Source: Micropterix aruncella
Taxonomy: Eukaryota; Arthropoda; Insecta; Lepidoptera; Micropterigidae
DNA: 64,000 bases
Direction of reading: 5' to 3'
NCBI GenBank assembly: GCA_944548615.1
Contig: OX155952.1
Location: forward strand, 38,808,350 to 38,872,349
The notes under the pieces were generated by a model. That model was not told the origin of the DNA and ran no database searches. It was given only the letters and a program-made list of their open reading frames with translations. Shown here in pieces: positions 55,601 to 57,370 of this stretch (the first letter of the stretch is position 1; each line of letters opens with the position of its first letter). The translations under genes and the position numbers were made by a program.

Positions 55601-57370
55601 CATCCGGCGGCCTCCACGCAAGCCCGAATAGGACTCTGGCCTTAGAGCTAGTTTCCCCTAGGAGCCAACCTTCTGGCGCTCCTGGACGGTTTACGCATCG
55701 TGCGGCGTAAACCAATCGATTGTGCTTTCTGACTAACAGTCGGGGGAGTCTGGAAACAGTACTGTTTCCTATAAAGCGGGGGTAGTCGGCGACCTTACTG
55801 TGACTACTCTTGAAACGACCATCGGCTACCCGATTCCGGGTGAAGAGCCGGACAAAGGATGCCGTGGTCCGCGATAGATTCGGTTGACAACGTTTCACCG
55901 CTACGTAAGGGAGAGGACCGTGCAAGCGACCTCGATCCTGTAACCAGTCAGGAGGTAGGAGGTATCCTGAAGGGTAATTCCAGACGGAGATATATTTCCA
56001 AACTGGTAGTGAGGGGGAGAGGCTACCCGCTGGTCACCTTTCCCAGTGCCTCGCCGTAAGGCGTTGGCCTCTGACGGGCAGGTGGCGGAGCTTGACGGTG
56101 GACTGTTTTGTCCTAAGTCATCTGCGCTCACCTCACGGCAGAAAGAACGATAAATTTCGTTAAAACTTCCTGAGGTGACGGGTTCGCCCTGTAGTTGACA
56201 GCTCTAGTTGTGAGCTCTGAAAGTGGCTACAGCCTGCAGTCGAAAACAGTTGGGATCTGAAGTGCGGATCTGGGCGGTTTGCGCACCGAGCTGTGTCAAC
56301 CAAGCTTGCGCAATCCGGCAGATAACCGGGAGAGTCTGGGGACGTATGTTTTTTAAAAACAAAGGCTATCTGTTGATCCTTAGAACGATTCGTTGGCCAC
56401 CTGAACCCGAGTGATGTTGCCGTGCAAAGCGCGCTATGAATCCGCGAAAAATTCGATCTGAATTATTGCTAACGCCAGGTAGATAGCGCGCAAGCGACTT
56501 CGAATCCGTGGCCTGACTGGAGGATGAAGAAATCTGTCTAAATTTTGTAGTAAGAGCGCAAGGTTGACCCGCTGGATACAATTCCTAGTGCGTTGGACTC
56601 TTACAGGCTGTTGGCGTAGTTTGGCTATGAATTGTGTTGTACATTAATGTCCATTAAGTATTAACGTTCACTCCATGGGAGACAGAATGGCACGATGTCG
56701 TTATAACTCGGGGGGGGGGGGGGGGGTCGACGCGCGTACGTCGGGTGCTACAAACTTCACGCGGTAAATTCGTTTTTTATCTTATTTATAATACTTACAC
56801 GCATGTTACATGCACACATACATATAAACACATCATAGTAGGGTCGGTTGTAAGAGATTGTCCTACGACAATAGCGTTTATTAAAATCATCTTAATTTTA
56901 AAAAATCACGATGGGTGCGTTACCCATCGTGATTTTTTAAAATTAAGATGATTTTATACAGCAAATAAATAAACAAACAAACATATAAAGGGTGGAAAAT
57001 TAAAAGCAGTTATAATGGATGTAAAAAAATGGAGGCATCATAAAGCGAAAAGACGAAGGTGATACGCTTGAATATGAAATTACTTAAAGATCTCAATACA
57101 CTAACAGCCCAGGGCGGAATTGAGGATGATTCTCGACGAAGCGGAAGAGACGAATAATCACTTACTTGATGGTGATCTTGTGCCACTGTCCGTCTGAACC
57201 CTTGCTGGCCATAGCATGATGATCTGGATACCTGATACTCATTCGTCGGAGTAATCCTGGCACGGAAACAGGCTGTTCAGATGATAGTCCCGAGATGCCG
57301 ACGCGGAGACGAACTCTTCCTTCGGGGCGAATCGTTGTGTACTCGCTGGCTGGGAGGATTTGGTCCGGAC
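10593..57370 (-). CDS. bgm: Long-chain acyl-CoA synthetase, bubblegum/ACSBG family (13 exons, 5' end missing)
   Basis: This gene activates long- and very-long-chain fatty acids to acyl-CoA using ATP (AMP-forming), normally at ER or related membranes. Exons on the minus strand, 5' to 3': 57370-57166, 25275-25141, 25051-24850, 22583-22482, 22400-22254, 21488-21379, 21309-21169, 19796-19546, 16921-16719, 13947-13807, 13611-13489, 13418-13298, 10669-10593. All are flanked by AG and GT, and the phases join without a stop, giving about 652 codons. Visible motifs are the ACSBG-type N-terminal [11 protein letters not shown], the AMP-binding loop [53 protein letters not shown] and the C-terminal PTMKLKR. 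Family members run roughly 650-720 residues, so only a short N-terminal exon is missing. That exon was not found in 57.4-64 kb and may lie outside the window. Introns are packed with transposons; the first one seen is about 31.9 kb. No disabling change is visible, so the gene looks functional. Family assignment is firm; the symbol follows the insect orthologue. Confidence 0.93.
11045..11330 (+). repeat. Dispersed retroposon tail copy 1, ends in (CA)n
   Basis: This shares a long diverged match with 24150-24450: ACTTTAAATATTATG, TTTCACAATGTG, CAAATGATGCCTGCA and AAATTTCAGC. It ends in a CA microsatellite (11276-11298) and GACAGAC. The layout is that of a LINE 3' end or SINE. No coding part is left. 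Confidence 0.7.
12105..12140. repeat. Perfect 16-bp hairpin, 4-nt loop
   Basis: TTAATAAATGCACGTT (12105-12120), loop CAAA, then its exact complement to 12140. It lies in non-coding intron. Confidence 0.9.
12190..12392 (+). repeat. R2-type LINE 3' tail copy, short
   Basis: This starts CTATGGCTTCGAAGGGGGAG at the same point as the short copy at 28659-28849, and runs through the 3' UTR hairpin to GGCAGCTCCGTTTGTATTTT. It is about 90% similar by eye to 9773-9975 and contains no RT sequence. Confidence 0.85.
12472..13097 (-). repeat. R2-type LINE 3' fragment, longer and diverged
   Basis: This is the reverse complement of the last roughly 600 bases of the 7675-9975 LINE, reaching back into the endonuclease region. 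For example, the complement of TTTTTGCCTTTAGAGCAATC corresponds to GATGGCTCTAAAGGCAAAAA. It carries indels and is older than the other copies. It lies tail to tail with the 12190 copy. Confidence 0.8.
13186..13277. repeat. Short tandem array
   Basis: Repeats of ATTGAGATGATAATTCCT and CCTCAGCATTAA in about three imperfect copies, immediately beside the donor of the exon ending at 13298. Low-complexity intronic array. Confidence 0.75.
13298..13418 (-). CDS. bgm: ACSBG exon
   Basis: Encodes [20 protein letters not shown], then [20 protein letters not shown], plus one base of Gly. QK-QKF-ILP-DFS is highly conserved in ACSBG. Acceptor ttgtag, donor GTACAT. Confidence 0.9.
13489..13611 (-). CDS. 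bgm: ACSBG exon
   Basis: This 41-codon exon, [20 protein letters not shown] to [11 protein letters not shown], is codon-aligned. Acceptor cttttag, donor GTAAGT. The segment matches the ACSBG C-terminal domain. Confidence 0.9.
13807..13947 (-). CDS. bgm: ACSBG exon
   Basis: This 47-codon exon, [20 protein letters not shown] to [17 protein letters not shown], opens the C-terminal domain after GRIK. Acceptor tttcag, donor GTGAGT. It is codon-aligned at both ends. Confidence 0.92.
14411..15420 (+). pseudogene. Helitron PIF1-like helicase remnant
   Basis: Three broken frames. The first has [19 protein letters not shown], the Walker A motif, then [10 protein letters not shown]. The second has [10 protein letters not shown] (Walker B), [15 protein letters not shown] and INMRVRL. 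The third has [18 protein letters not shown] and [17 protein letters not shown], the last helicase motifs. Stops at about 14637 and 15112 and a deletion between them make it inactive. PIF1-family helicases unwind DNA during rolling-circle transposition. Confidence 0.9.
15624..15885. mobile_element. piggyBac-like MITE in the Helitron, TTAA TSD
   Basis: TTAA at 15620-15623 and 15886-15889. The ends are CCCCTCAAGCCCCG and GGCCTGAAGGG. Non-coding, 262 bp. It is the same family as 21979-22229, sharing CACAACACGATTCAGCGTGA and ACTTGTCAATCGGCTGAGGG. Confidence 0.85.
16200..16718. other. Intron sequence, nothing recognised
   Basis: AT-rich sequence between the Helitron end and the donor of the exon ending at 16719. 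A 65-codon hydrophobic frame at 16526-16723 runs into the exon on the opposite strand and has no family resemblance. Confidence 0.5.
16719..16921 (-). CDS. bgm: ACSBG exon with ATP-binding Asp motif
   Basis: Encodes [44 protein letters not shown] and LYITGRIK. The HSGD Asp binds the ATP ribose and GRIK is the hinge motif. Acceptor ttgggcag, donor GTAAGC. Confidence 0.92.
17080..17395 (+). pseudogene. LINE reverse transcriptase fragment (CR1/Jockey-like)
   Basis: Frames with stops give [30 protein letters not shown] and [29 protein letters not shown] is the start of the RT domain in Jockey/CR1-type LINEs. Both ends are lost. Confidence 0.65.
17549..17854. mobile_element. TTAA-type MITE, copy 1
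   Basis: It starts CCCGTTGAGTATGAG after TTAA (17545-17548) and ends TACTCCAAGGG. An inner 40-bp motif is duplicated (ACCAAATCTGGTCGCG twice). It matches 32294-32608 in reverse orientation almost throughout. The flank at the far end is TTTA rather than TTAA. Confidence 0.8.
17855..19102. other. Intron sequence, no identified element
   Basis: Mostly AT-rich. A small palindrome TACGGTTTAAAAACCGTA lies near 18664-18681 between short inverted GAGGGTTTG/CAAACCCTC motifs (about 18561 and 18747). A minus frame at 18788-19048 is open but unlike any family I know. Confidence 0.4.
19107..19440. mobile_element. piggyBac-like MITE, TTAA TSD
   Basis: TTAA at 19103-19106 and 19441-19444. Inverted ends CCCCTCGCG and CGCGAGGGG. 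334 bp with no ORF. Internal GACGGCCCGAAA occurs twice. Confidence 0.85.
19546..19796 (-). CDS. bgm: ACSBG exon with GFGMSE motif
   Basis: Encodes [20 protein letters not shown], then [19 protein letters not shown], then [15 protein letters not shown]. The last is the adenylate-binding motif equivalent to YGxTE. It ends one base into an Asn codon at GTAAGA. Phase agrees with the exon at 16921. Confidence 0.9.
20040..20400. other. GC-rich retroposon-like fragment with hairpin
   Basis: Base composition jumps relative to the flanks. One plus frame (20063-20248) is open but unrecognised. A perfect 14-bp hairpin at 20189-20220 (ATCGGTATGTGTGC, loop TCGG) is included. Probably a transposon fragment; family unknown. 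Confidence 0.4.
20460..20592 (-). repeat. Foldback MITE fragment, partial copy
   Basis: This is the reverse of part of 59636-59845: GACTGAGCTGAATGTAAGCG, then GTCGAGTAGCACC, then GAGTGATGTCAC. The far end is missing. A G-run follows at about 20648-20662. Confidence 0.75.
21169..21309 (-). CDS. bgm: ACSBG exon
   Basis: Encodes [20 protein letters not shown] to [20 protein letters not shown] is highly conserved in ACSBG proteins. Acceptor cattag, donor GTATGT, and it ends two bases into a Gly codon. The intron before it is 69 bp. Confidence 0.9.
21379..21488 (-). CDS. bgm: ACSBG exon
   Basis: Encodes [20 protein letters not shown] to NILQEVQPT plus two bases of a Lys codon. Acceptor aaatag, donor GTAAGA. 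The segment matches the ACSBG region after the LPLSH motif. Confidence 0.9.
21605..21722. repeat. Foldback MITE copy 1 with CTCF-like motif
   Basis: GCGCCATCTAGCGG at 21644-21657 is followed by inverted GTAAAATATCGTGAATA / TATTCGCGATATTTTAG. The core matches the MITE at 31059-31452. Truncated. Confidence 0.7.
21716..21905 (-). repeat. GC-rich dispersed repeat, copy 1
   Basis: In reverse it carries CAACACCCATCCGGTGG and GGAGTCAACCTTCAGGCGC, matching 55595-55690 and 38740-38850. The bases are GC-rich and a remnant frame reads [19 protein letters not shown]. Probably the 5' UTR of a LINE or a long SINE. Confidence 0.6.
21979..22229. mobile_element. piggyBac-like MITE next to a splice donor
   Basis: TTAA at 21975-21978 and 22230-22233, ends CCCCTAGAGCCCC and GGCCTGAAGGG, 251 bp. 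Second copy of the family at 15624-15885. Its distal TTAA lies 20 bp from the ACSBG donor at 22253. Confidence 0.87.
22254..22400 (-). CDS. bgm: ACSBG exon with AMP-binding signature
   Basis: This 49-codon exon carries [19 protein letters not shown], the phosphate-binding loop of adenylate-forming enzymes, and [11 protein letters not shown]. Acceptor tttgtag, donor GTGCGC. A TTAA-flanked MITE begins about 20 bp beyond the donor. Confidence 0.92.
22482..22583 (-). CDS. bgm: ACSBG exon
   Basis: This is a 34-codon exon, [20 protein letters not shown] to ECCTLVYT, running to the start of the AMP-binding signature. Acceptor ttacag, donor GTAAGG. It begins and ends on codon boundaries. Confidence 0.9.
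22855..23572. mobile_element. Foldback element with about 180-bp arms
   Basis: The arms at about 22855-23030 and 23385-23572 are inverted copies, for example AAATCTCAAATCGCTGTGGG versus CCCACAGCGATTTGAGATTT, and GACCAATAACG versus CGTTATTGGTC. No ORF. The centre holds a tandem CATTATGTGCAAAA array (23172-23255). Confidence 0.8.
23172..23255. repeat. CATTATGTGCAAAA tandem array
   Basis: Four copies of CATTATGTGCAAAA with variable spacers, in the loop of the foldback element. Confidence 0.85.
23633..24140 (+). mobile_element. piggyBac-like element, deleted
   Basis: The left end is CCCTTCTAAAGCC after TTAA (23629-23632). The right end GCTTTTAAGGG at 24140 is a loose inverted match, but its flank is not a clean TTAA. 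A 56-codon plus ORF sits inside. The ends are approximate. Confidence 0.55.
23913..24083 (+). pseudogene. Acidic N-terminal fragment, probable piggyBac transposase
   Basis: A 56-residue [23 protein letters not shown], then acidic [14 protein letters not shown], ending HIAKRGSP. A short basic start followed by Ser/Asp/Glu-rich sequence is usual for piggyBac transposase N-termini. The catalytic domain is absent. The ORF is too short for certainty. Confidence 0.5.
24150..24450 (+). repeat. Dispersed retroposon tail copy 2
   Basis: Diverged match to 11045-11330, sharing CATGACCAAATGATGCCTGC and ending ACACACAGACAGAC. A (CA)/(GACA)-rich end suggests a LINE or SINE 3' terminus. Confidence 0.7.
24850..25051 (-). 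CDS. bgm: ACSBG exon
   Basis: The acceptor is ttttgcag. The exon opens [20 protein letters not shown], a conserved ACSBG segment, and continues through the [12 protein letters not shown] stretch to NLYS before GTAAGT. Phase matches both neighbours. It is only 89 bp from the preceding exon. Confidence 0.9.
25141..25275 (-). CDS. bgm: ACSBG exon
   Basis: The acceptor is ttttcag. The exon encodes [20 protein letters not shown] followed by [25 protein letters not shown], typical of the N-lobe of AMP-forming acyl-CoA synthetases. It ends with GG before GTAAAG, and the next exon supplies the third Gly base. It is separated from the previous exon by about 31.9 kb of transposon-filled intron. Confidence 0.9.
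25480..25910 (+). pseudogene. LINE C-terminal remnant (CR1/Jockey-like)
   Basis: Frames with stops give [39 protein letters not shown] and [13 protein letters not shown] with [17 protein letters not shown] and NRVV-TWN-LP---S--S-N-F--RLD are the RT end and C-terminus of CR1/Jockey-type LINEs. Heavily decayed. Confidence 0.75.
25911..27058. other. Intron sequence, nothing recognised
   Basis: AT-rich, no ORF of note, no clear repeat. It forms part of the 31.9-kb ACSBG intron. Confidence 0.5.
27541..28140 (-). pseudogene. LINE C-terminal part with C2H2 finger
   Basis: This continues the reading frame on the other side of the hAT insertion: [52 protein letters not shown]. It ends with a C2H2-like finger [21 protein letters not shown] and a TGA at 27541-27543. 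The finger is usual at the C-terminus of this LINE type. The frame stays open across the joint once the hAT is removed. Confidence 0.85.
28250..28980 (+). pseudogene. hAT transposase remnant (ZBED5-like C-terminus)
   Basis: The frames give [52 protein letters not shown] and [18 protein letters not shown]. Past the LINE-tail insert come [20 protein letters not shown] sequence and a MQHHISH end. LCESGFSA is the hAT dimerisation-domain signature. Internal stops and deletions make it dead. Confidence 0.82.
28659..28849 (-). repeat. R2-type LINE tail unit (191 bp), nested in the hAT
   Basis: AATAAAA flanks both ends (28652-28658, 28850-28856). In reverse it starts CTATGGCTTCGAAGGGGGAG, exactly where the 12190 copy starts, and ends at CCGTTTGTA. 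It matches 9773-9960 very closely, including GACTCCGGTCGGTGAATTCC. Confidence 0.88.
29148..30388 (-). pseudogene. LINE reverse transcriptase, upstream part
   Basis: [19 protein letters not shown] starts RT, then [58 protein letters not shown] (catalytic Asp), [20 protein letters not shown] and [12 protein letters not shown] (catalytic YADD, near 29555). Then [19 protein letters not shown] and YVSETWCLY at the hAT junction. A frameshift near 30090 separates the start from the rest. Otherwise the frame is long and well preserved. Confidence 0.88.
30546..31058. other. AT-rich intron
   Basis: No gene. A short ATTACATTACATTACATT run lies near 30592. Nothing else noted. Confidence 0.5.
31059..31452. 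mobile_element. Foldback MITE, long TIRs, CTCF-like motif
   Basis: Near-palindromic along about 390 bp. The outer arms are GGTGAGTTTTAATTACTCGG versus its complement at 31441-31452, and the inner arms are GGTAGGTAAAATATCTCGAA versus GAGATATTTTACCTACC. GCGCCATCTAGCGG at 31215-31228 matches the copy at 21644. Non-coding. Confidence 0.82.
31453..32293. other. AT-rich intron, nothing recognised
   Basis: No coding signal or clear element. TAATCATAATCATAATCG low-complexity sequence lies near 31651. Confidence 0.5.
32294..32608. mobile_element. TTAA-type MITE, copy 2
   Basis: Inverted, nearly full-length copy of 17549-17854: starts CCCTTGGAGTA after TTTA and ends TACTCAACGGG before TTAA (32609-32612). 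Similarity is high along the whole length. Confidence 0.82.
32950..33240. other. GC/CpG-rich island in the intron
   Basis: CpG-dense sequence (GACGGTCGTTGCGCGCGCC, CCGCCCGTTGCC) in otherwise AT-rich intron. Both strands have unremarkable open frames. It is not repeated elsewhere in the window. It could be an alternative promoter or 5' exon, or a fragment of an unrecognised element. Confidence 0.35.
33362..33965. mobile_element. Foldback element, about 270-bp arms
   Basis: The left arm starts CAAGAGCCAGCGACA; the right arm ends TGTCGCTGGCTCTTG. The inner arms pair AAGAACTCGAAACATATGGT with ACCATATGTTTCGAGTTCTT. No ORF of its own. The arms are diverged, so the copy is old or arose by imperfect inversion. 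Confidence 0.82.
33966..35599. other. AT-rich intron, nothing recognised
   Basis: No gene. AAGATGTAGTATG occurs twice near 34589 and 34641, around a hairpin CACGGAGCA-ACTC-TGCTCCGTG (about 34608-34629). Confidence 0.5.
35600..36515 (-). pseudogene. LINE RT remnant (CR1/Jockey-like)
   Basis: In pieces: [18 protein letters not shown] near 36480, [50 protein letters not shown] (catalytic YADD, here YSDD), [24 protein letters not shown], then [18 protein letters not shown]. At least three frameshifts and some stops. The order of RT blocks is complete, but the element is dead. An Ala-to-Ser change in the YADD box is also seen. Confidence 0.85.
36516..37171. other. AT-rich intron, nothing recognised
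   Basis: No coding signal beyond the LINE end; no clear repeat. Confidence 0.5.
37172..37316 (-). repeat. tRNA-derived SINE
   Basis: The minus strand starts GGCTCGGCCCGGTGGCATAG. Pol III A box GTGGCATAGTGG (37291-37302) and B box GGTTCGATTCT (37247-37257). The tail CACAATAAAGAGTATAAACA is shared with 46465, 54905 and others. It is a SINE and not a tRNA gene: no proper anticodon arm follows. Confidence 0.82.
37341..38366. mobile_element. PIF/Harbinger-like element, TTA TSD
   Basis: TTA at 37338-37340 and 38367-38369. Ends CAGCCGTATTCACAGTCGA and TCGACTCTGAATACGGCTG are inverted. Subterminal ACTCAAG/CTTAAGGG words recur at both ends. No transposase was recognised in its 1026 bp. Its right portion is repeated at 41617-42535. 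Confidence 0.75.
38370..38697. other. Intron sequence in the duplicated block
   Basis: No gene; a (TA)n run at 38451-38463. Nothing else. Confidence 0.5.
38698..39150 (+). repeat. GC-rich dispersed repeat, copy 2
   Basis: Shares CAGCACCCATCCGG, GGACGGTTTACGCACCGTGC, CCGCGATAGATTCGG and AACCCGTAACCAGTCGGGAG with 55590-56000. Several open frames occur but none is conserved in sense. Probably a non-coding retroposon. It also occurs at 42869-43320. Confidence 0.7.
39664..39875 (+). repeat. Tandem pair, about 110-bp unit
   Basis: GTAGCAGATAATGCAGCAGA through CAGGTAAGCCTTAGGCTT occurs twice in tandem, the second with a 6-bp deletion. The duplicated block repeats it at 43835-44046. Confidence 0.9.
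40020..40429 (+). repeat. Repeat family X, copy 2 (uninterrupted)
   Basis: Runs from ACAAGTAAATATATA to GGGCAGTCGTG. Serves as the intact reference for the interrupted copies at 27059-30545 and 45844-46590. No ORF. Confidence 0.8.
41033..41203 (-). other. Unrecognised 56-codon ORF, possible captured coding fragment
   Basis: The ORF starts [20 protein letters not shown], contains [20 protein letters not shown], and stops at 41033-41035. High complexity and balanced composition set it apart from the AT-rich surroundings. It also occurs at 45204-45374 with one Arg-to-Pro change. It resembles a piece of an ordinary protein or an unknown transposon gene. I do not recognise the family. Confidence 0.35.
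41417..41616. other. Assembly gap, 200 N
   Basis: Exactly 200 N between the two near-identical blocks, so of conventional, unknown true length. Confidence 0.99.
41617..45582 (+). repeat. Duplicated block, copy 2
   Basis: Second copy of 37448-41411. It starts directly after the gap inside the PIF-like element, so that element's left end is missing here, and leaves the match at TGATGTACGCT near 45582. It contains copies of the GC-rich repeat (42869-43320), the tandem pair (43835-44046), repeat X (44191-44600) and the unrecognised ORF (45204-45374). Confidence 0.92.
45583..45840 (-). other. Possible LINE C-terminal remnant
   Basis: A minus frame gives [20 protein letters not shown], then [17 protein letters not shown], similar in layout to the region after RT in CR1-like LINEs. 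Stops are frequent. Weak call. Confidence 0.35.
46061..46301. mobile_element. piggyBac-like MITE in repeat X, TTAA TSD
   Basis: TTAA at 46057-46060 and 46302-46305. Ends CCCCTCAAATG and CATTTGAGGGG are perfect inverted repeats. The interior is rich in AAATGTAAATGTAAATG repeats. 241 bp, non-coding. Confidence 0.88.
46465..46550 (+). repeat. SINE tail fragment
   Basis: GTAGGGTTGGTTGTAAGAGA, AATAAACCCGCCCATTGTG, ACAATAAAGAGTATAAACAA, then (AAAC)n. Same tail as the SINE at 37172. The tRNA head is absent. Confidence 0.8.
46591..48322. other. AT-rich intron, nothing recognised
   Basis: No gene. A 20-bp direct repeat CACCTTATTATAATAACA occurs twice near 47750-47785. Confidence 0.5.
48323..48515 (+). 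repeat. Minisatellite, about 55-bp unit
   Basis: Three to four imperfect copies of CAGTGACCTGTCTTTCAAAA followed by TATTACTTGAATTCATTGTT and a TTATTCCTTTG spacer. Confidence 0.85.
48879..48950 (+). repeat. tRNA-like SINE head
   Basis: ACGGTGGCGTAGTGGTTATG (A box) and GGGTTCGATTCCCGGCTGGG (B box, 48926-48936) are followed by TCACCA. It is tRNA-like, but the anticodon arm does not fold convincingly, so I call it a SINE head. Confidence 0.65.
49039..49757 (-). repeat. BEL/Pao 3' LTR
   Basis: On the plus strand, TGGTCGCGATATTCGC to ATATTATCCA. It is the downstream LTR in element orientation. Confidence 0.95.
49758..49769 (-). other. Polypurine tract
   Basis: The minus strand reads CGGGGGAGAA directly before the 3' LTR, the priming site for plus-strand synthesis. 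Confidence 0.75.
49960..53790 (-). CDS. BEL/Pao gag-protease-integrase polyprotein, RT/RH deleted
   Basis: Open for 1276 codons from [18 protein letters not shown]. Coiled coil at about residues 30-110. Gag core ([19 protein letters not shown] and following) at about 245-390. Zinc knuckles [13 protein letters not shown] near 450 and [14 protein letters not shown] near 488. Aspartic protease [13 protein letters not shown] near 565. GADYWELI and [13 protein letters not shown] follow. Near residue 845 the sequence passes from [16 protein letters not shown] straight to [20 protein letters not shown], so the RT and RNase H domains expected there are absent, yet the frame is kept. The integrase zinc-binding HEEAAHGG...CMLC lies near 900-935. 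The integrase core has acidic residues in GVDCFGPL (about 977), MSDNGGNF (about 1035) and [15 protein letters not shown] (about 1085). A BEL-type C-terminal domain ends the protein. Complete relatives are several hundred residues longer. The element would need RT from another copy to move. Confidence 0.93.
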   Translation of the reverse strand: MEPSNGRPGSSRPTSRAWSESSRRSERLQEVRAVSDDLRKIAKERAKVAAEMKKLQAEKLRATAAIQERQADVEAELEMLDADSQHARRLLDVVSETSGLEEDGGSWERRREDPDNEEAAGRISQWADYYTPAEILPEEAWKQIEAMEPSSERQTEAARAAARGKATTVAFQKAADGAEINTASAPALGAADAAATAAADANQCQSSEAVSGASEKIIKEVCHFFSMVSAKPHYNKDLPTFSGEPLEFMAFKAIYEQSTEVMQLNEAQNLLRLQTSLRGRARESVAGLLMCPSNVGGILKTLEALFGNPNLIIQRTLSDVKRLKELSDNLETEDLMRFACQIKNLVTTVKAVKKEHHLCNPDLLATLVSKLPRNLLTLWLADTGRNQEKEPVLVYFASWVEKLAVGALDAGVGIGETGRRNQTGNRDRKFKENNQKSFVFHTQGTTALKCPSCDGGHFLSKCDEFKKLSLDNRWEAIKKFKRCLKCLAPSHNRRNCTAYKKFPRAKYHFLLTASAGLATNDAAEVAKSESAIVANTVAANKVLLQVLPIQIIGPRQKKKVIYALLDSGSTVSLIDRKIAEEIGLRGQKQGLQVSGIGRMKESAEAELVSFCIKGEMEHRSFEISAYSVDNLALPELNRIPDARKMLDGAALPFETAKVKPQMLIGADYWELIVSRGLKKVNNDVSLSKTRLGWVAIGKTDMGERSEAHHSFCLKADQDLTLQNLFEENIKMENDWPNRARVLPEVQRAERLLETTTSLDNGVWSTGLLWREDEREMPDSKGMALARLKSIEKTMDSDAIFGREYCKQIERYVTEGYAEQIDPRTIDGRKGIFYLAHMGVKHPAKSGKKLGRGSLLADLNAYIDERGLVRLSGRIANATDVPNDTKNPIILYGKERYTRLLIKRTHEEAAHGGVELTLGILRKRYWIIGARQAVKKTLYECMLCKIRRATPVKALMGQLPAPRLETHVRCFTSVGVDCFGPLKVTVRRTVEKRYGMLFTCLSTRATHIELAGDLSTSAAIMAIRRFIARRGKPRVFMSDNGGNFKSASSELRDTVAAINNETIKERLTNDQIEWRYTTPVSPHMAGVWESLIKTAKRALYAVLKEQAPSEEVLRTLLAEVEAIMNSRPLTHISLDSRDDEPLTPGHFLLGRQDISTAMGEFNQSDLCSRKVWVRSQALADSFWRRWSRDVLPLLVNRRKWTKSETPLQVGELVLLLDPALERGRWARALIKNVYPDKQGAVRIVDVIADGKVYRRSINKLVRLDLTAAAGPTDERES
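53846..53870 (-). other. Putative primer-binding site
   Basis: Two bases after the 5' LTR the minus strand starts TGGTCGCTTCGAGCCGG. Its complement ends TTCGATCCGGCTCGAAGCGACCA-like, with a T-loop TTCGATCC and terminal CCA, similar to a tRNA 3' end (tRNA-Tyr-like). The exact tRNA is not decided. Confidence 0.6.
53873..54591 (-). repeat. BEL/Pao 5' LTR
   Basis: Same length as the other LTR. In element orientation it starts TGGATAATATTATAAGC and ends GCGACCA. Promoter and transcription start would lie here. Confidence 0.95.
54597..54904 (+). repeat. Continuation of the repeat that hosts the BEL element
   Basis: TAGACATGATTGGATAACAG follows the TSD and matches 41378-41416 and 45549-45582, where GGGAG occurs once. 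It continues past the point reached by copy 1 before the gap (CTTGGATTCTGGAATGG). No ORF. Confidence 0.7.
54905..54995 (+). repeat. SINE tail fragment
   Basis: GTAGTAGGGTTGGTTGAAAG ... ACAATAAAGAGTATAAACAA, same tail as 37172 and 46465. It could be the 3' end of a composite SINE headed at 48879 and split by the BEL insertion. Confidence 0.7.
54996..55439. other. Non-coding, GC-rich patch
   Basis: No recognised gene. 55130-55290 is CpG-rich with an unremarkable minus frame. Confidence 0.4.
55440..56100 (+). repeat. GC-rich dispersed repeat, copy 3
   Basis: Long match to 38698-39150 (CAACACCCATCCGGCGGCC, TGGACGGTTTACGCATCGTG, CCGTGGTCCGCGATAGATTC, TGTAACCAGTCAGGAGG). Frames such as [16 protein letters not shown] are open but not convincingly coding. 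Confidence 0.7.
56220..56610 (+). repeat. GC-rich dispersed repeat, diverged copy 4
   Basis: Follows the same word order as 55690-56040: GGCGGTTTGCGCACCG, GATAACCGGGAGAGTCTGGG, GCGCAAGCGACTTCGAATCC, GCCTGACTGGAGGATGAAG. It appears to be an older tandem relative of copy 3. A G-run follows at 56710-56726. Confidence 0.55.
56836..56985 (+). repeat. SINE tail copy carrying a perfect hairpin
   Basis: GTAGGGTCGGTTGTAAGAGA and AAATAAATAAACAAACAAAC bracket a 35-bp-armed palindrome. In the other copies the middle reads ACCCGCCCATTGTGA... instead, so the palindrome replaces it. Confidence 0.75.
56882..56956. repeat. Perfect 35-bp hairpin, 5-nt loop
   Basis: The left arm 56882-56916 begins TAAAATCATCTTAATTTTAA, the loop is GCGTT, and the right arm 56922-56956 is its exact complement. 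Confidence 0.95.
57166..57370 (-). CDS. bgm: ACSBG exon, N-terminal region
   Basis: This is the first recognisable coding exon. It begins after acceptor gtaccggcag with [18 protein letters not shown] and ends ...WHKITIK at donor GTAAGT. GPDQ-L-A is characteristic of ACSBG proteins. The first base of the opening Gly codon comes from an upstream exon not identified here. The exon ends two bases into a Lys codon completed by the exon at 25275. Confidence 0.88.

Noticed and set aside
56710..56726. G-runs here and at 20648-20662 as possible G-quadruplex regulators
   Set aside because: Single homopolymer runs often reflect sequencing or slippage; no partner tracts or conserved context.
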